From Planosporangium mesophilum (GTDB taxonomy: Bacteria; Actinomycetota; Actinomycetes; Mycobacteriales; Micromonosporaceae): a DNA stretch of 64,000 bases. Both the position numbers and the translations under genes were made by a program. The DNA lies in the NCBI RefSeq assembly GCF_016863255.1, contig NZ_BOON01000041.1:1-64000 (forward strand), given 5' to 3'. Below the pieces are notes generated by a model. That model was not told the DNA's origin. It made no database searches and saw only the letters and a list, made by a program, of their open reading frames with translations. Positions 32,545-41,417 of the stretch are shown here, piece by piece. How positions within the stretch are numbered: the first letter of the stretch is position 1; every line of letters begins with the position of its first letter.

Positions 32545-34592
32545 CCGGAATGGCCCGCCTCGTGGATCCGCTCCTGGAGCCGTTCCAGCTCAAGAACCTC
32601 CGGCTCCGCAACCGGGTGGTCAGCACCTCCCACGAGCCCGCCTACTCCGAAGAGGGCATGCCGAAGGAGCGGTACCGCCGTTACCACGTGGAGAAGGCGA
32701 AGGGCGGGATCGGGCTGACGATGATCGGTGGTTCCGCCATCGTCGCGCCGGACAGCCCGGCCGCCTTCGGAAACCTGCACGTGTACAAGGACGAGATCGT
32801 GCCGTGGCTGGCAGAGTTGGCGGACGCCGTACACGAGGCGGGCGCCCACGTGATGTGCCAGATCACCCACCTGGGCCGGCGTACCAGCAACTACGCGGGG
32901 GACTGGCTGCCCGTGGTCGCGCCGTCGCCGTTGCGGGAGCCCGCTCACCGGGCCTTCCCGAAGACCGCCGAGCCGTGGGACCTCGACCGGATCGTCCGCG
33001 CGTACGCCGATGCGGCGGCGCGCTGCCGGGAGAGCGGCCTCGACGGGGTGGAGTTCGAGGCGTACGGCCACCTCCTCGACGGCTTCTGGTCGCCGGCCAC
33101 CAACCGCCGCGACGACGAGTTCGGCGGCGACCTCGAAGGCCGGCTGCGCTTCCCGCTGCGGGTGATCCGCGCCGTCCGCGAGGCCGTCGGACCGGACCTC
33201 GCCGTCGGCATGCGCATGTCGCTCGACGAGGACATGCCGGGCGGCCTCGGCAGCGAGGAGGGGCTCACGATCGCGCGGCGGGTGGTCGCGGAGGGCGTCG
33301 ACTTCATCAGCGTCATCCGGGGCCACATCGACACCGACGAGGGGTTGGCGCGGGTCATCCCGCCGATGGGTACGCCCTCCGCCCCGCACCTGCGGTTCGC
33401 CGGAGAGGTCAGGCGGTCCGTGGGCGTACCGGTGATGCACGCGGCGCGCATCAACGACGTGGCGACGGCCCGGTACGCGATCCGCGAGGGGCTGCTGGAC
33501 CTCGTCGGCATGACCCGCGCGCACATCGCGGACCCGCACATCGTCGCCAAGGTCCGGGCCGGCGAGGAGGACCGGATCCGCCCCTGCGTGGGCGCCGGGT
33601 ACTGCCTCGACGCGATCTACCAGGCCAGCGACGCCAAGTGCATCCACAATCCCGCCACCGGCCGGGAGGACCGGCTGCCGCACCTGGTACCCGCCACCGC
33701 CGGGCCGGCCCGCAAGGCGGTGGTCATCGGCGCCGGTCCGGCCGGCCTGGAGGCGGCCCGCGTCCTCGGCGAGCGGGGCCACCGTGTCGTGGTGTTCGAG
33801 GCGAACGGGTTTGCCGGGGGCCAGGTGCGCCTGTCGGCGTCGCTGCCGCGCCGCCGCGACATGATGGGCATCGTCGACTGGCGGGTGGACGAGTGCAAGC
33901 ACCTCGGCGTGGACCTCCGCTACAACGTGTACGCCGAGGCCGCCGACGTCCTGGCAGAGGAGCCGGACGTGGTCGTCGTGGCTACTGGCGGCCTGCCGAA
34001 CACGGAGTTCCTGACGGCCGGTGCCGAGCTGGTGTCGGACACCTGGGACGTGCTGAGCGGGTCGCTGCGGGCCACCGGCGAGGTGCTGCTGTACGACGAC
34101 AACGGTGGTCACCCCGGTCTGGACGCGGCGGAGGCGCTGGCCGCCGGCGGGGCGCGGCTGGAGTTCGTCACGCCGGAACGGATCCTCGCGCCCGACGTGG
34201 GCGGCATGAACTACCCGGGGTACTTCACGGCGTTCGCGGCGCACGACGTACGCGTGACGCTGAACCACCGGCTCGTGGGCGTCGAGCGGCGCGACGGGCG
34301 TCTGGTCGCGCAGCTGTACAACGAGTACGCCGGGATCAGCCGGGAACGGGTGGTCGACCACGTGGTGGTCGAGCACGGCACACTGCCCCAGGACGAGCTG
34401 TACTTCTCGCTGGTGGCGGGATCGTCCAACGGCGGCGAGGTCGACCAGGCCGCGCTGCTCGACCTGCGTCCGCAGCGGGTGCGGCGCAACCCGGACGGGC
34501 GGTACCAGCTGTTCCGGATCGGGGACGCGGTGGCGAGCCGCAACGTCCACGCCGCCGTGTACGACGCGTACCGGCTCTGCCTGGCCCTGTGA
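32541..34592 (+). CDS. OYE/FAD two-domain oxidoreductase (dienoyl-CoA reductase/demethylase type)
   Basis: A 683-residue protein. Residues 1-370 are an Old Yellow Enzyme FMN barrel (LLEPFQLKNLRLRNRVVSTS, QITHLGRRTSNY, SGLDGVEFEAYGHLLDGFW). A cysteine cluster follows (CVGAGYC and DAKC), then an FAD/NAD domain (VVIGAGPAGLEAARVLGERG). The usual cluster is CxxCxxC-x12-C; here the second Cys is Ala. That form I associate with N-methylproline, betaine or dimethylglycine demethylases rather than FadH, but I cannot confirm it. The GTG overlaps the transporter stop; ATG 32550 is an alternative. GntR control is likely. Confidence 0.83.
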   Translation: MTGMARLVDPLLEPFQLKNLRLRNRVVSTSHEPAYSEEGMPKERYRRYHVEKAKGGIGLTMIGGSAIVAPDSPAAFGNLHVYKDEIVPWLAELADAVHEAGAHVMCQITHLGRRTSNYAGDWLPVVAPSPLREPAHRAFPKTAEPWDLDRIVRAYADAAARCRESGLDGVEFEAYGHLLDGFWSPATNRRDDEFGGDLEGRLRFPLRVIRAVREAVGPDLAVGMRMSLDEDMPGGLGSEEGLTIARRVVAEGVDFISVIRGHIDTDEGLARVIPPMGTPSAPHLRFAGEVRRSVGVPVMHAARINDVATARYAIREGLLDLVGMTRAHIADPHIVAKVRAGEEDRIRPCVGAGYCLDAIYQASDAKCIHNPATGREDRLPHLVPATAGPARKAVVIGAGPAGLEAARVLGERGHRVVVFEANGFAGGQVRLSASLPRRRDMMGIVDWRVDECKHLGVDLRYNVYAEAADVLAEEPDVVVVATGGLPNTEFLTAGAELVSDTWDVLSGSLRATGEVLLYDDNGGHPGLDAAEALAAGGARLEFVTPERILAPDVGGMNYPGYFTAFAAHDVRVTLNHRLVGVERRDGRLVAQLYNEYAGISRERVVDHVVVEHGTLPQDELYFSLVAGSSNGGEVDQAALLDLRPQRVRRNPDGRYQLFRIGDAVASRNVHAAVYDAYRLCLAL

Positions 34593-34596
34593 GCGG

Positions 34597-35304
34597 TCAG
34601 AACATCTCGCGGACGTCCTCCTCGAACGCCCGGACGTGGTTCTCGGCCGCCTCACGGGCGCGGGCCGGGTCACGGTCGAGGATCGCGCGGATGACGTCCG
34701 CCTGACCGCGGACGTGCTCGCCCAGGTGGGGCAGGCGTTCGAGGGCGAGGTTCCAGATCCGCAGGGACTGGTCGAGGTTCGTGGTCAGCACGTCCAGCAG
34801 GTACGCGTTGTGGGTGAGCCGGTACACCGTACGGTGGATCGCCGTGTCGAGATCGAGAAGCTCGTCGTGCCCGGAGACGGTGTCGAGCCGCTCCAACAGT
34901 TGACGGAGCTCCTGCCGCTCCTCGTACCGGGCCCGCAGGGCGGCGCGCTCGGCGGCCAGGCCCTCGAGCCGCTCCCGGATCTCGCAGATCGCCTCCAGGT
35001 CGGCGATGTCCATCTCGGCGGCGAACGTTCCACTGCGCGGCCGGATGACCACGAGCTTCTGGTACGCGAGCCGCTTGATCGCGGCGCGGACCGGCGTCCG
35101 CCCGACCCCCAGCTCGGTGGCGAGCCGTTCCTCGTCGATCGGGGCGCCGGGCGCTATCTCCAGCGTCACCAGCTTGTTGCGGATGGCCTCGTACGCGCGG
35201 TCGGAGAGCAGTTGGGCGTCCGGCTCGCGGCTTTTCGCCGGCCTTCCTTTCGAGGACGGCGGCCCTTTCGAGGACGGCGACGCTTGGGTCGAGGACGGCG
35301 ACAT
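34597..35304 (-). CDS. GntR/FCD-family regulator
   Basis: A 235-residue protein with a 25-residue Ser/Lys/Pro-rich N terminus. Winged HTH at ~30-95 (AYEAIRNKLVTLEIAPGAPI, ELGVGRTPVRAAIKRL) and an all-helical FCD ligand domain (~105-230) with the metal-ligand pattern D-x3-H (LDTAIHRTVYRL) and later His (AAENHVRAF). FCD GntR proteins repress catabolic operons until an organic acid binds. It converges with the oxidoreductase gene, 4 bp apart, and its own promoter shares a motif with the transporter promoter. Confidence 0.9.
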   Translation of the reverse strand: MSPSSTQASPSSKGPPSSKGRPAKSREPDAQLLSDRAYEAIRNKLVTLEIAPGAPIDEERLATELGVGRTPVRAAIKRLAYQKLVVIRPRSGTFAAEMDIADLEAICEIRERLEGLAAERAALRARYEERQELRQLLERLDTVSGHDELLDLDTAIHRTVYRLTHNAYLLDVLTTNLDQSLRIWNLALERLPHLGEHVRGQADVIRAILDRDPARAREAAENHVRAFEEDVREMF

Positions 35305-35312
35305 TCCGGCAC

Positions 35313-35347
35313 CTCTGAAATATTTAATCGTGGTCGTAAAATTTCAG
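35313..35347 (-). promoter_or_regulatory. GntR autoregulatory operator
   Basis: CTGAAAT (35315-35321) and ATTTCAG (35341-35347) form an inverted repeat in an AT-rich block directly before the GntR start. Eleven bases, CTCTGAAATAT at 35313, match the transporter operator in inverted orientation. Confidence 0.6.
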
Positions 35348-35473
35348 TATCCGGCACGTGACCATAACATCATCATTGCCGAACGCCCCGTCCGCGACGA
35401 CCCTGGCCGCAGAGTCCATCGCAGACGGGAGGCTATCGATGAACCATTTGCCGATCATGGCATCGTTTAGCCG

Positions 35474-36556
35474 GTGGACACCGAACAGCCCTTCCGGGCG
35501 CTACCGGCGGCGCTCGGGACGCCGGTGGAGCCGGCGGAGCCGCTCACCCACAACGAAGGCAACGCCGCGACCGGCGGCATCTGGCGGGTACGGGGCACGC
35601 TCGGCGCCGCGGTCCTCAAAATCGCGCGTCCACCGTCCGTCGAACCGGTCGGTTCTCCGGCGTGGCAGACCAGCGACGAGCCGAGCCACTGGAACTACTG
35701 GCGGCGCGAGGTCCTGGCCTACACGACCGGCTTCGCCGCCACCGCCTACGCCGACGCGGGCATCGCGGCACCGGCCCTGCTGGAGGTGAGCGAACGCCCC
35801 GACGGCGCGGTCGAACTGTGGCTGGCCGAGGCGGCGGGCGCGCCGGGCACCACCTGGACGGTGCCCCGGCTGGCGCAGTTCGCATACCGGTTGGGGGCGG
35901 CCCAGGCCGGGTGGGTCGACCGGGTCCCGCCGCTGCCGTGGCTGTCCCGGCGATGGTTGGCGCAGTACCTGGCCAGCGGGCCGAGCCGGCGGGTGAGCGT
36001 CGACGACGGGTACTGGGACCACCCGGCCGCCGAGGCGTGGCCGGGTGAGGTATGCCGACGACTGAGGGATCTGTGGACGCGGCGCGACACGGTCCTCGCG
36101 GTCGCTGAGGCGACGCCGAGGACCCTGTGCCACCTCGACGTGTGGCCCTCCAACCTGATCGGGGACCAGACGTCGACCGTACTGCTGGACTGGTCCTTCA
36201 CCGGCGAGGGCGGGCTCGGCGAGGACATCGCCAACCTCATCGTGGACAGCGTCGCCGACGGCCTGATGGACGCGACGTTGCTGCCGGAGATCACCGCCGG
36301 CGTCACCGACGGGTACCTCGCCGGGCTGCGGGACGGCGGCTGGACGGGCTCACCCGACACGGTGCGGCACGCCATCGCGGCGTGCGGAGCGGCGAAGTAC
36401 AGCTGGTTCGGCCCGGCCGTGCTCGGCCGGGTGGTCCGCGACGGGTCGTTCGGTCACCCGCAGTACGGCCGGGACCGTTCGGGAACCCAGGCGCTGCACC
36501 GGCTCGAAGGTCTCGTCAGTCTGCTTGCCGACTGGACGGCGACGGTACGGTCCTGA
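35474..36556 (+). CDS. Aminoglycoside-phosphotransferase-family kinase
   Basis: A 360-residue protein of the APH/choline-kinase fold. N-lobe: GGIWRVRG, AAVLKIARP. Catalytic loop HLDVWPSNLI (the H-x-D-x4-N motif) and metal-binding LLDWSF. Substrates of this branch are usually unknown; it phosphorylates a small metabolite or drug. GTG 35474 has no strong ribosome site. No resistance gene context next to it, so a drug target is not implied. Confidence 0.8.
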   Translation: MDTEQPFRALPAALGTPVEPAEPLTHNEGNAATGGIWRVRGTLGAAVLKIARPPSVEPVGSPAWQTSDEPSHWNYWRREVLAYTTGFAATAYADAGIAAPALLEVSERPDGAVELWLAEAAGAPGTTWTVPRLAQFAYRLGAAQAGWVDRVPPLPWLSRRWLAQYLASGPSRRVSVDDGYWDHPAAEAWPGEVCRRLRDLWTRRDTVLAVAEATPRTLCHLDVWPSNLIGDQTSTVLLDWSFTGEGGLGEDIANLIVDSVADGLMDATLLPEITAGVTDGYLAGLRDGGWTGSPDTVRHAIAACGAAKYSWFGPAVLGRVVRDGSFGHPQYGRDRSGTQALHRLEGLVSLLADWTATVRS

Positions 36557-36743
36557 CCTGCGTACCGTTCGTTGGGCTCCCGTGAGGGTGTGAGTTAGTG
36601 CCGTCGCAGCCCGGGTAGGCCCCAGCGTCATAACTCGACAGGCCCGCCACGAACGCCCGCCTCGCCGCGACCGATCCCCGATCCCCGACCGGGTTCGTCG
36701 TGGCGCGAGAGACGCTCGCTTCCTGCTCACGCGCTACGCCCGG

Positions 36744-37991
36744 GTGGCGTCGGAGTCGCTGCGGCCGCTCGCGGCGCCGGTCGCGTACGTGGCAGCCGTG
36801 GTGGGCTTACTGGCTGTGCTGGTCATACCCGCAGGCCCGCCGCAGCCGGCGGTGCGCAAGGTGTGCGTGAGTGACGGGGCCCAGGCCAAAGCCGTGGCCG
36901 GCCTGGCCAACTTCGCCGGCTGGCTGCGACGCAACGGGGTCTCCGGCTTCATCGGTGAGGTCGGCTGGCCGTCCAACAGGGACAGTCGGCAGTGGAACGC
37001 GCTGGCCGATACCTGGTACACCGCGGCTGACCGGATCGGCCTGCCGGTGACGGCATGGGCGGCCGGATCGTGGCCGGCGGACTATCCGATGGCGATCTAC
37101 CGGTCGGGCCCCGATCCGTCGGAGGTGAACGTACCGGGACCGCAGGCGGCCGTCCTGACGCGGCACCCCAGTACCGGCCGTTACCTGCGCGGGGTCAACC
37201 TGGCATACGGCTCGTTCGGAGCGGCTGACACGAATGTCGCCTTCGGCGCGGGCAACCCCGGCCGGTACGGCTTCGAGTACGGGTACGAGGCCTCCGGCAC
37301 GTACCGTGACCTTGCCGCGCGGGGCGTGCGACTGGTACGGCTCGCGGTGAGCTGGGAACGGCTCCAGCCGGTACCGTTCGGGCCGCTGGACCTTGACGAG
37401 CTGACCCGGGTGCGCGCCGCGCTCGACCGGGCCGACCGGGCGCACCTAGCGGTCGTCTTGGATCTGCACAACTACGGCGACTTCGCCGCCGGTGGCGGGG
37501 CGCACGGCCAGATCCACCGCCTGCTGCTCGGATCGCCCCAGCTGCCGACCACCGCCCTGGCCGACTTCTGGAAGCGGATGGCGCGGGCCGTCGCCGACGA
37601 GCCGTCGGTCGTCGCGTTCACCATCCTGAACGAACCGACCCGGCTGGCCGCCGCCGGCCGGGCGGGGGCGCTGATCTGGGAACGGGCCGCGCAGCAGTCC
37701 GTCGACGCGATCCGCCGTACCGGCTCCACCACCGCGGTGATGATCAGCGGGTACCTGCCGATGGGCCCGCCGGCGTGGGGGCAGATGCACCCCCACGCCT
37801 GGGTCCGCGACCCACTCGGCCGGGTCGCCTACGAGTCGCACGCGTACTTCGACAGCGACGGCAGCGGCCGCTACACCGCTGGTTACGCCGAGGAGGTACG
37901 TCGCGTCGGCCCGGTACCGAGTCGCTGCCTCTGGCTCGCGCCGCTCGCCACCCGGGCGCTGCCCACCGTCACCGGCCCCACGGGCCGGTGA
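36744..37991 (+). CDS. Membrane-anchored GH5-like glycoside hydrolase, apparently circularly permuted
   Basis: A 415-residue protein with one N-terminal hydrophobic segment (~11-33). In ordinary GH5 enzymes the acid/base Glu (NEP) precedes the nucleophile Glu. Here a nucleophile-like strand GFIGEVGWPSN (Glu72) and the following LPVTAWAAGSW come first, and the barrel start LRGVNLAYGSFG (148), RLAVSWERLQP, VVLDLHNYGD (His242), acid/base ILNEPT (Glu297) and ESHAYFD (365-371) come after. After HAYFD only ~45 low-complexity residues remain, with no second nucleophile strand. The order fits a circular permutation; a truncated tandem gene is the alternative. GTG start without clear ribosome site. 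Confidence 0.7.
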   Translation: MASESLRPLAAPVAYVAAVVGLLAVLVIPAGPPQPAVRKVCVSDGAQAKAVAGLANFAGWLRRNGVSGFIGEVGWPSNRDSRQWNALADTWYTAADRIGLPVTAWAAGSWPADYPMAIYRSGPDPSEVNVPGPQAAVLTRHPSTGRYLRGVNLAYGSFGAADTNVAFGAGNPGRYGFEYGYEASGTYRDLAARGVRLVRLAVSWERLQPVPFGPLDLDELTRVRAALDRADRAHLAVVLDLHNYGDFAAGGGAHGQIHRLLLGSPQLPTTALADFWKRMARAVADEPSVVAFTILNEPTRLAAAGRAGALIWERAAQQSVDAIRRTGSTTAVMISGYLPMGPPAWGQMHPHAWVRDPLGRVAYESHAYFDSDGSGRYTAGYAEEVRRVGPVPSRCLWLAPLATRALPTVTGPTGR

Positions 37992-38054
37992 TCGCGAAGT
38001 CGGCCCACCACGCGCCCTCCAGCTCGTGGCTGCGGGTCACCTGCTCGGGGTCGG

Positions 38055-38711
38055 CTACCGGGCCTTCCCGGCGGGGATCTGTACGGCGATCTCGGCCCCG
38101 AGCCGCGAGCCGTCGGACAGGCGGAGGTCGTCGCCGCTCCAGAACCGGCCGGGGTCGTACCAGTTCGGCCGGCGCCCGGCCGGGAGCAGGCCCATGGCCT
38201 CGTACGTGACCGCGACGACCTCGGCGCAGTAGGCGGTCTCCAGCCGGGCGTCCCGACCGGCCCGGCCGTCCCGGCCGTCCCGGCGCACCGCCGGCACCCG
38301 GCCGCGCAGCCACCGCCCGAACAGCTGCGCCGTCGACGGGAACGGGGTGCCGTCCAGCCGGGCGACGGTACGCAGGACCGCGTCCTCCATCTGCCGGCTC
38401 GCCTCGGGTTCGAGCTGGCGCAGCCAGGCCCGTTGGCCGTACCGGTTGGCCCAGTGGCAGACCGCGTCCCGCAGGTCGTGCAGCTGGACGCCGCGCTGGT
38501 GGCCGCCGGACCACAGGTCGGGCAGCGACCGGCCGAGCTCGGCGTGCCACATCAGTGGCGGCAGGTCGTCGAGGACGACGGACATGCCGACGTGGTTGAC
38601 GGGGCTGTTCGTGGTCAGCTGGATCGCCCGGTCCGGCATCGTGCGGCCACGGAAGACCCAGACGTCGCCGGTACGGGTCAGTTGAAGCGCCTCGTCGAGC
38701 CCGATACTCAT
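38055..38711 (-). CDS. Permuted papain-like (YiiX/C92-type) protein
   Basis: A 218-residue soluble protein. Early GDVWVFRG and His40 (SPVNHVGM) with late Cys162 (TAYCAEVVAVTYEAMG) give the His-before-Cys order of permuted NlpC/P60-like enzymes (YaeF/YiiX group), which act on amide or ester bonds of lipids or peptides. A GRDGRDGRAGRD-like tract lies before the Cys. It diverges from a small membrane protein gene across 19 bp. Confidence 0.65.
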   Translation of the reverse strand: MSIGLDEALQLTRTGDVWVFRGRTMPDRAIQLTTNSPVNHVGMSVVLDDLPPLMWHAELGRSLPDLWSGGHQRGVQLHDLRDAVCHWANRYGQRAWLRQLEPEASRQMEDAVLRTVARLDGTPFPSTAQLFGRWLRGRVPAVRRDGRDGRAGRDARLETAYCAEVVAVTYEAMGLLPAGRRPNWYDPGRFWSGDDLRLSDGSRLGAEIAVQIPAGKAR

Positions 38712-38730
38712 GTCGGACTATCCTATGTAG

Positions 38731-38889
38731 ATGCGTTGGTGGAAGGTAGTCGGCCTGGCGGGCATCGTCGGTGTCGCGGCGACCGGGGTCGTGATCACCC
38801 GGGCCGAGCGGCGGCGCCGGGCGTACACCCCGGAGGAGATCCGTACCCGGTTGCGTGACCGGTACACGGCGGCGTCCGGGGGCGCCTGA
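38731..38889 (+). CDS. Small single-pass membrane protein
   Basis: A 52-residue protein, MRWWKVVGLAGIVGVAATGV at the N terminus (one helix), then a basic RAERRRR and a helix YTPEEIRTRLRDRY. Codon use is normal for the genome and it sits right at the divergent promoter of the papain-like gene. Function unknown. Confidence 0.6.
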   Translation: MRWWKVVGLAGIVGVAATGVVITRAERRRRAYTPEEIRTRLRDRYTAASGGA

Positions 38890-39209
38890 GCCGGGATCTG
38901 CGGGTCAGGAACGGCATCAACGCCGATCTCACCGTCCCGTGGGACGCCATCGCCACCGTCGGGGCGCGCGAACGCAGCCGCGAGAAGTCCCGCTCCCTCC
39001 AACTCGACCGGGACGGCACCGGTACCGTGCTGAACGTCGTCACGGCCAGCCGGACCAACGTGGAGCTCGCGCTTCGTTCTCCGCTCGCGGTACGCCTACC
39101 CGAGGGCGAGGAGTCCGTGACCGAGATCCGGCTGTTCGCCGACGACGCTCGCGAGCTGGTCGCCCGGGTGCGCGAGTACCTACCTGCCGGGACGGAGACC
39201 AACCGGTAA
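38886..39209 (+). pseudogene. 3' remnant of a PH-like membrane protein gene
   Basis: A frame continuous from 38886 to the stop at 39209 encodes a strand-rich domain (INADLTVPWDAIATV, TASRTNVELALRSPLAV, VTEIRLFADDARELVARVRE) like the C-terminal half of actinobacterial PH-like membrane proteins. Its membrane half and start codon are absent; the 52-residue gene occupies the place. GTG 39027 could give a 60-residue product, but a truncated gene is more likely. Confidence 0.5.
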
Positions 39210-39376
39210 CCCCGGAACGTGACGAGGCGGCGATCCGCATCGTGCCCGCCGGGCCCGCCGTGCCCCTGTGGACGAGCGCCCCGGTCGTCGCCGCCCTGGA
39301 CGCCCCGCAAATCGGTTGCCGGCCGAGCCGGCCTCTGCTGCACTGCGATTGACAGCCGGTCGACCCAGGAGGGGAA

Positions 39377-39487
39377 ATGCGCGAAGCGTTCGTGTTCATC
39401 CGGAAGGTAATCATCGCCTACCCAGAGGACATGACGCTTCGTGAAATCGCTGAACGTGGGGATCCTGGCGCATGTCGACGCCGGTAA
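39377..39487 (+). CDS. Leader ORF overlapping the ribosomal-protection gene
   Basis: A 36-codon ORF (MREAFVFIRKVIIAYPEDMT at its start) with the strong ribosome site aggaggggaa 3-4 nt before the ATG. It ends in the main gene at 39487, 47 nt past the main GTG at 39441, in another frame. The main gene itself has only a weak site (gagga at 39424), so translation of the leader would open or block it. A regulatory role is inference from the geometry. Confidence 0.45.
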   Translation: MREAFVFIRKVIIAYPEDMTLREIAERGDPGACRRR

Positions 39488-41417
39488 GACGAGCCTGACC
39501 GAGCGGCTGCTCTACACCGTCGGGGTCATCGACCAGCTCGGCAGCGTCGACGACGGCAGCACCCAGACCGACACTTTGACGCTGGAACGGCAACGCGGCA
39601 TCACGATCAAGTCCGCGGTGGTCTCGTTCGTCGTCGACGGCGTCACCGTCAACCTGATCGACACGCCCGGTCACCCGGACTTCATCGCCGAGGTCGAGCG
39701 GGTGTTGAGCGTGCTCGACGGCGCGGTCCTGGTGGTGTCCGCCGTGGAGGGTGTGCAGGCGCAGACCCGGGTGTTGCTTCGCACGCTGCGGCGGCTTGGC
39801 ATTCCCACCCTCATCTTCGTCAACAAGATCGACCGCGGTGGCGCGCGCTACGACGGTGTGCTGCGGGCCATCGCCGAGAAGCTGACGCCGGCGGTCGTCG
39901 CGATGGGGTCGGTACGCGACCTCGGTACCCGCGACGGTGATTTCCTCCCGTACGGCGCGACCGACGCCGCCTTCACGGCCGGCCTGGCCGAGCTGCTGGC
40001 CGACCACGACGACGCGTTCCTGGCCGCGTACGTCGCCGACGAGGCGGCCGTCTCGTACCCCTGTCTTCGTGGCGGGTTGGCCGCGCTGGCCGGGCGGGCC
40101 CTGGTGCATCCGGTGTTCTTCGGCTCGGCGATCACGGGCGCCGGCGTGGCGTCGCTGATCGCCGGGATCACGGAGTTGCTGCCCGGGACGGACGGCGACG
40201 TCGACGGCCCGGTGTCGGGCACCGTGTTCAAGGTGGAGCGCGGTCGGGCGGGGGAGCGGGTCGCGTACGTCCGGATGTGGTCGGGAACGGTACGCGTGCG
40301 GGACCGGCTGGCGGCGGGCAAGGTGACCGCGATCAGCGCGTTCGAGCGCGGGGCGGCCGTCGAGCGGGCGTCGGTGTCCGCGGGGCAGATCGGCAAGGTG
40401 TGGGGTCTGGGGGAGGTCCGCATCGGCGACGCGATCGGTGTACCGCGAACGAGTCCGGGAAGTCACCATTTCGCCCCGCCGACGCTGGAAACGATCGTCG
40501 TGCCGCGCCGCCGCGCCGACAACGGGGTGCTGCGCGTGGCGCTCGCCCAACTGGCCGAGCAGGACCCGCTGATCGACGTGCGGTACGACGACGTCCGGCG
40601 CGAGATGTCGGTCTGGCTCTACGGCCAGGTGCAGCAGGAGGTCGTCCAGGCCACGCTGGCGGCCGATTTCGGTATCGACGTCACCTTCGGCGAGACCACG
40701 ACGATCTGTATCGAGCGGCCCGCCGCCACCGGTGCGGCGGTCGAGGTGCTCGGGGTGGAGCCCAACCCGTTCCTGGCGACGGTCGGGCTGCGCGTCGAGC
40801 CGGCCCCGATCGGCACCGGCGTGCGATTCCGGCTGGGGGTCGAACCCGGGTCGATGCCGCCCGCGTTCTTCGTGGCGGTCGAGGAGACCGTCACCGAGAC
40901 CCTGCGGCAGGGGGTCCACGGATGGCAGGTCACCGACTGCACGGTCACCATGACGCACTCGGGCTACCGGGCGCGGCAGAGCCACTCCCACGGTGTCTTC
41001 GACAAGAGCATGTCGAGCACGGCCGGGGACTTCCGCAACCTGACGCCGCTGGTCCTGATGACCGCGCTGCGGCAGGCCGGCACCGAGGTGTACGAGCCGA
41101 TGCACCGGTTCCGCCTGGAGCTACCGGCGGACACGCTCGGTTCCGTCCTGCCCGTACTGGCGGGGCTGCGCGCCGTGCCGCAGCCGACGTCGACCGGCAC
41201 GCTGGAGGGCGAGATCCCGGCGGCCAGGGTGTACGAACTGCAGCAACGGCTGCCGGGGCTGACCCGCGGCGAGGGCGTACTGGAGTCCGCCTTCGACCGC
41301 TACCAGCCGGTGCGCGGCAGCGTACCGACCCGGCCCCGGTCCGACCACAACCCGCTGGACCGCAAGGAGTACCTGCTGCGCGTCGTCCGGCGGGCCGGAG
41401 CCCGGGAGGCCGGGTGA
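39441..41417 (+). CDS. TetM/OtrA-type ribosomal protection GTPase
   Basis: A 658-residue EF-G paralogue. G1 is AHVDAGKTS (10-18), the effector segment RQRGITIKS, G3 DTPGHPD, G4 NKID. Domains II-V follow, with the domain IV loop (HSGYRARQSHSHG) typical of tetracycline ribosomal protection proteins. It removes tetracycline-class drugs from the ribosome in a GTP-dependent way; OtrA-like proteins in actinomycetes are often intrinsic. It starts with GTG inside a leader ORF. No tetracycline biosynthesis genes are in the window. Confidence 0.9.
   Translation: MKSLNVGILAHVDAGKTSLTERLLYTVGVIDQLGSVDDGSTQTDTLTLERQRGITIKSAVVSFVVDGVTVNLIDTPGHPDFIAEVERVLSVLDGAVLVVSAVEGVQAQTRVLLRTLRRLGIPTLIFVNKIDRGGARYDGVLRAIAEKLTPAVVAMGSVRDLGTRDGDFLPYGATDAAFTAGLAELLADHDDAFLAAYVADEAAVSYPCLRGGLAALAGRALVHPVFFGSAITGAGVASLIAGITELLPGTDGDVDGPVSGTVFKVERGRAGERVAYVRMWSGTVRVRDRLAAGKVTAISAFERGAAVERASVSAGQIGKVWGLGEVRIGDAIGVPRTSPGSHHFAPPTLETIVVPRRRADNGVLRVALAQLAEQDPLIDVRYDDVRREMSVWLYGQVQQEVVQATLAADFGIDVTFGETTTICIERPAATGAAVEVLGVEPNPFLATVGLRVEPAPIGTGVRFRLGVEPGSMPPAFFVAVEETVTETLRQGVHGWQVTDCTVTMTHSGYRARQSHSHGVFDKSMSSTAGDFRNLTPLVLMTALRQAGTEVYEPMHRFRLELPADTLGSVLPVLAGLRAVPQPTSTGTLEGEIPAARVYELQQRLPGLTRGEGVLESAFDRYQPVRGSVPTRPRSDHNPLDRKEYLLRVVRRAGAREAG

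Noticed and set aside
39441-41417. Translation elongation factor G
   Set aside because: Length of 658 residues, leader ORF and the ribosomal-protection type domain IV loop fit TetM/OtrA better; no rpsL/rpsG/tuf neighbours.
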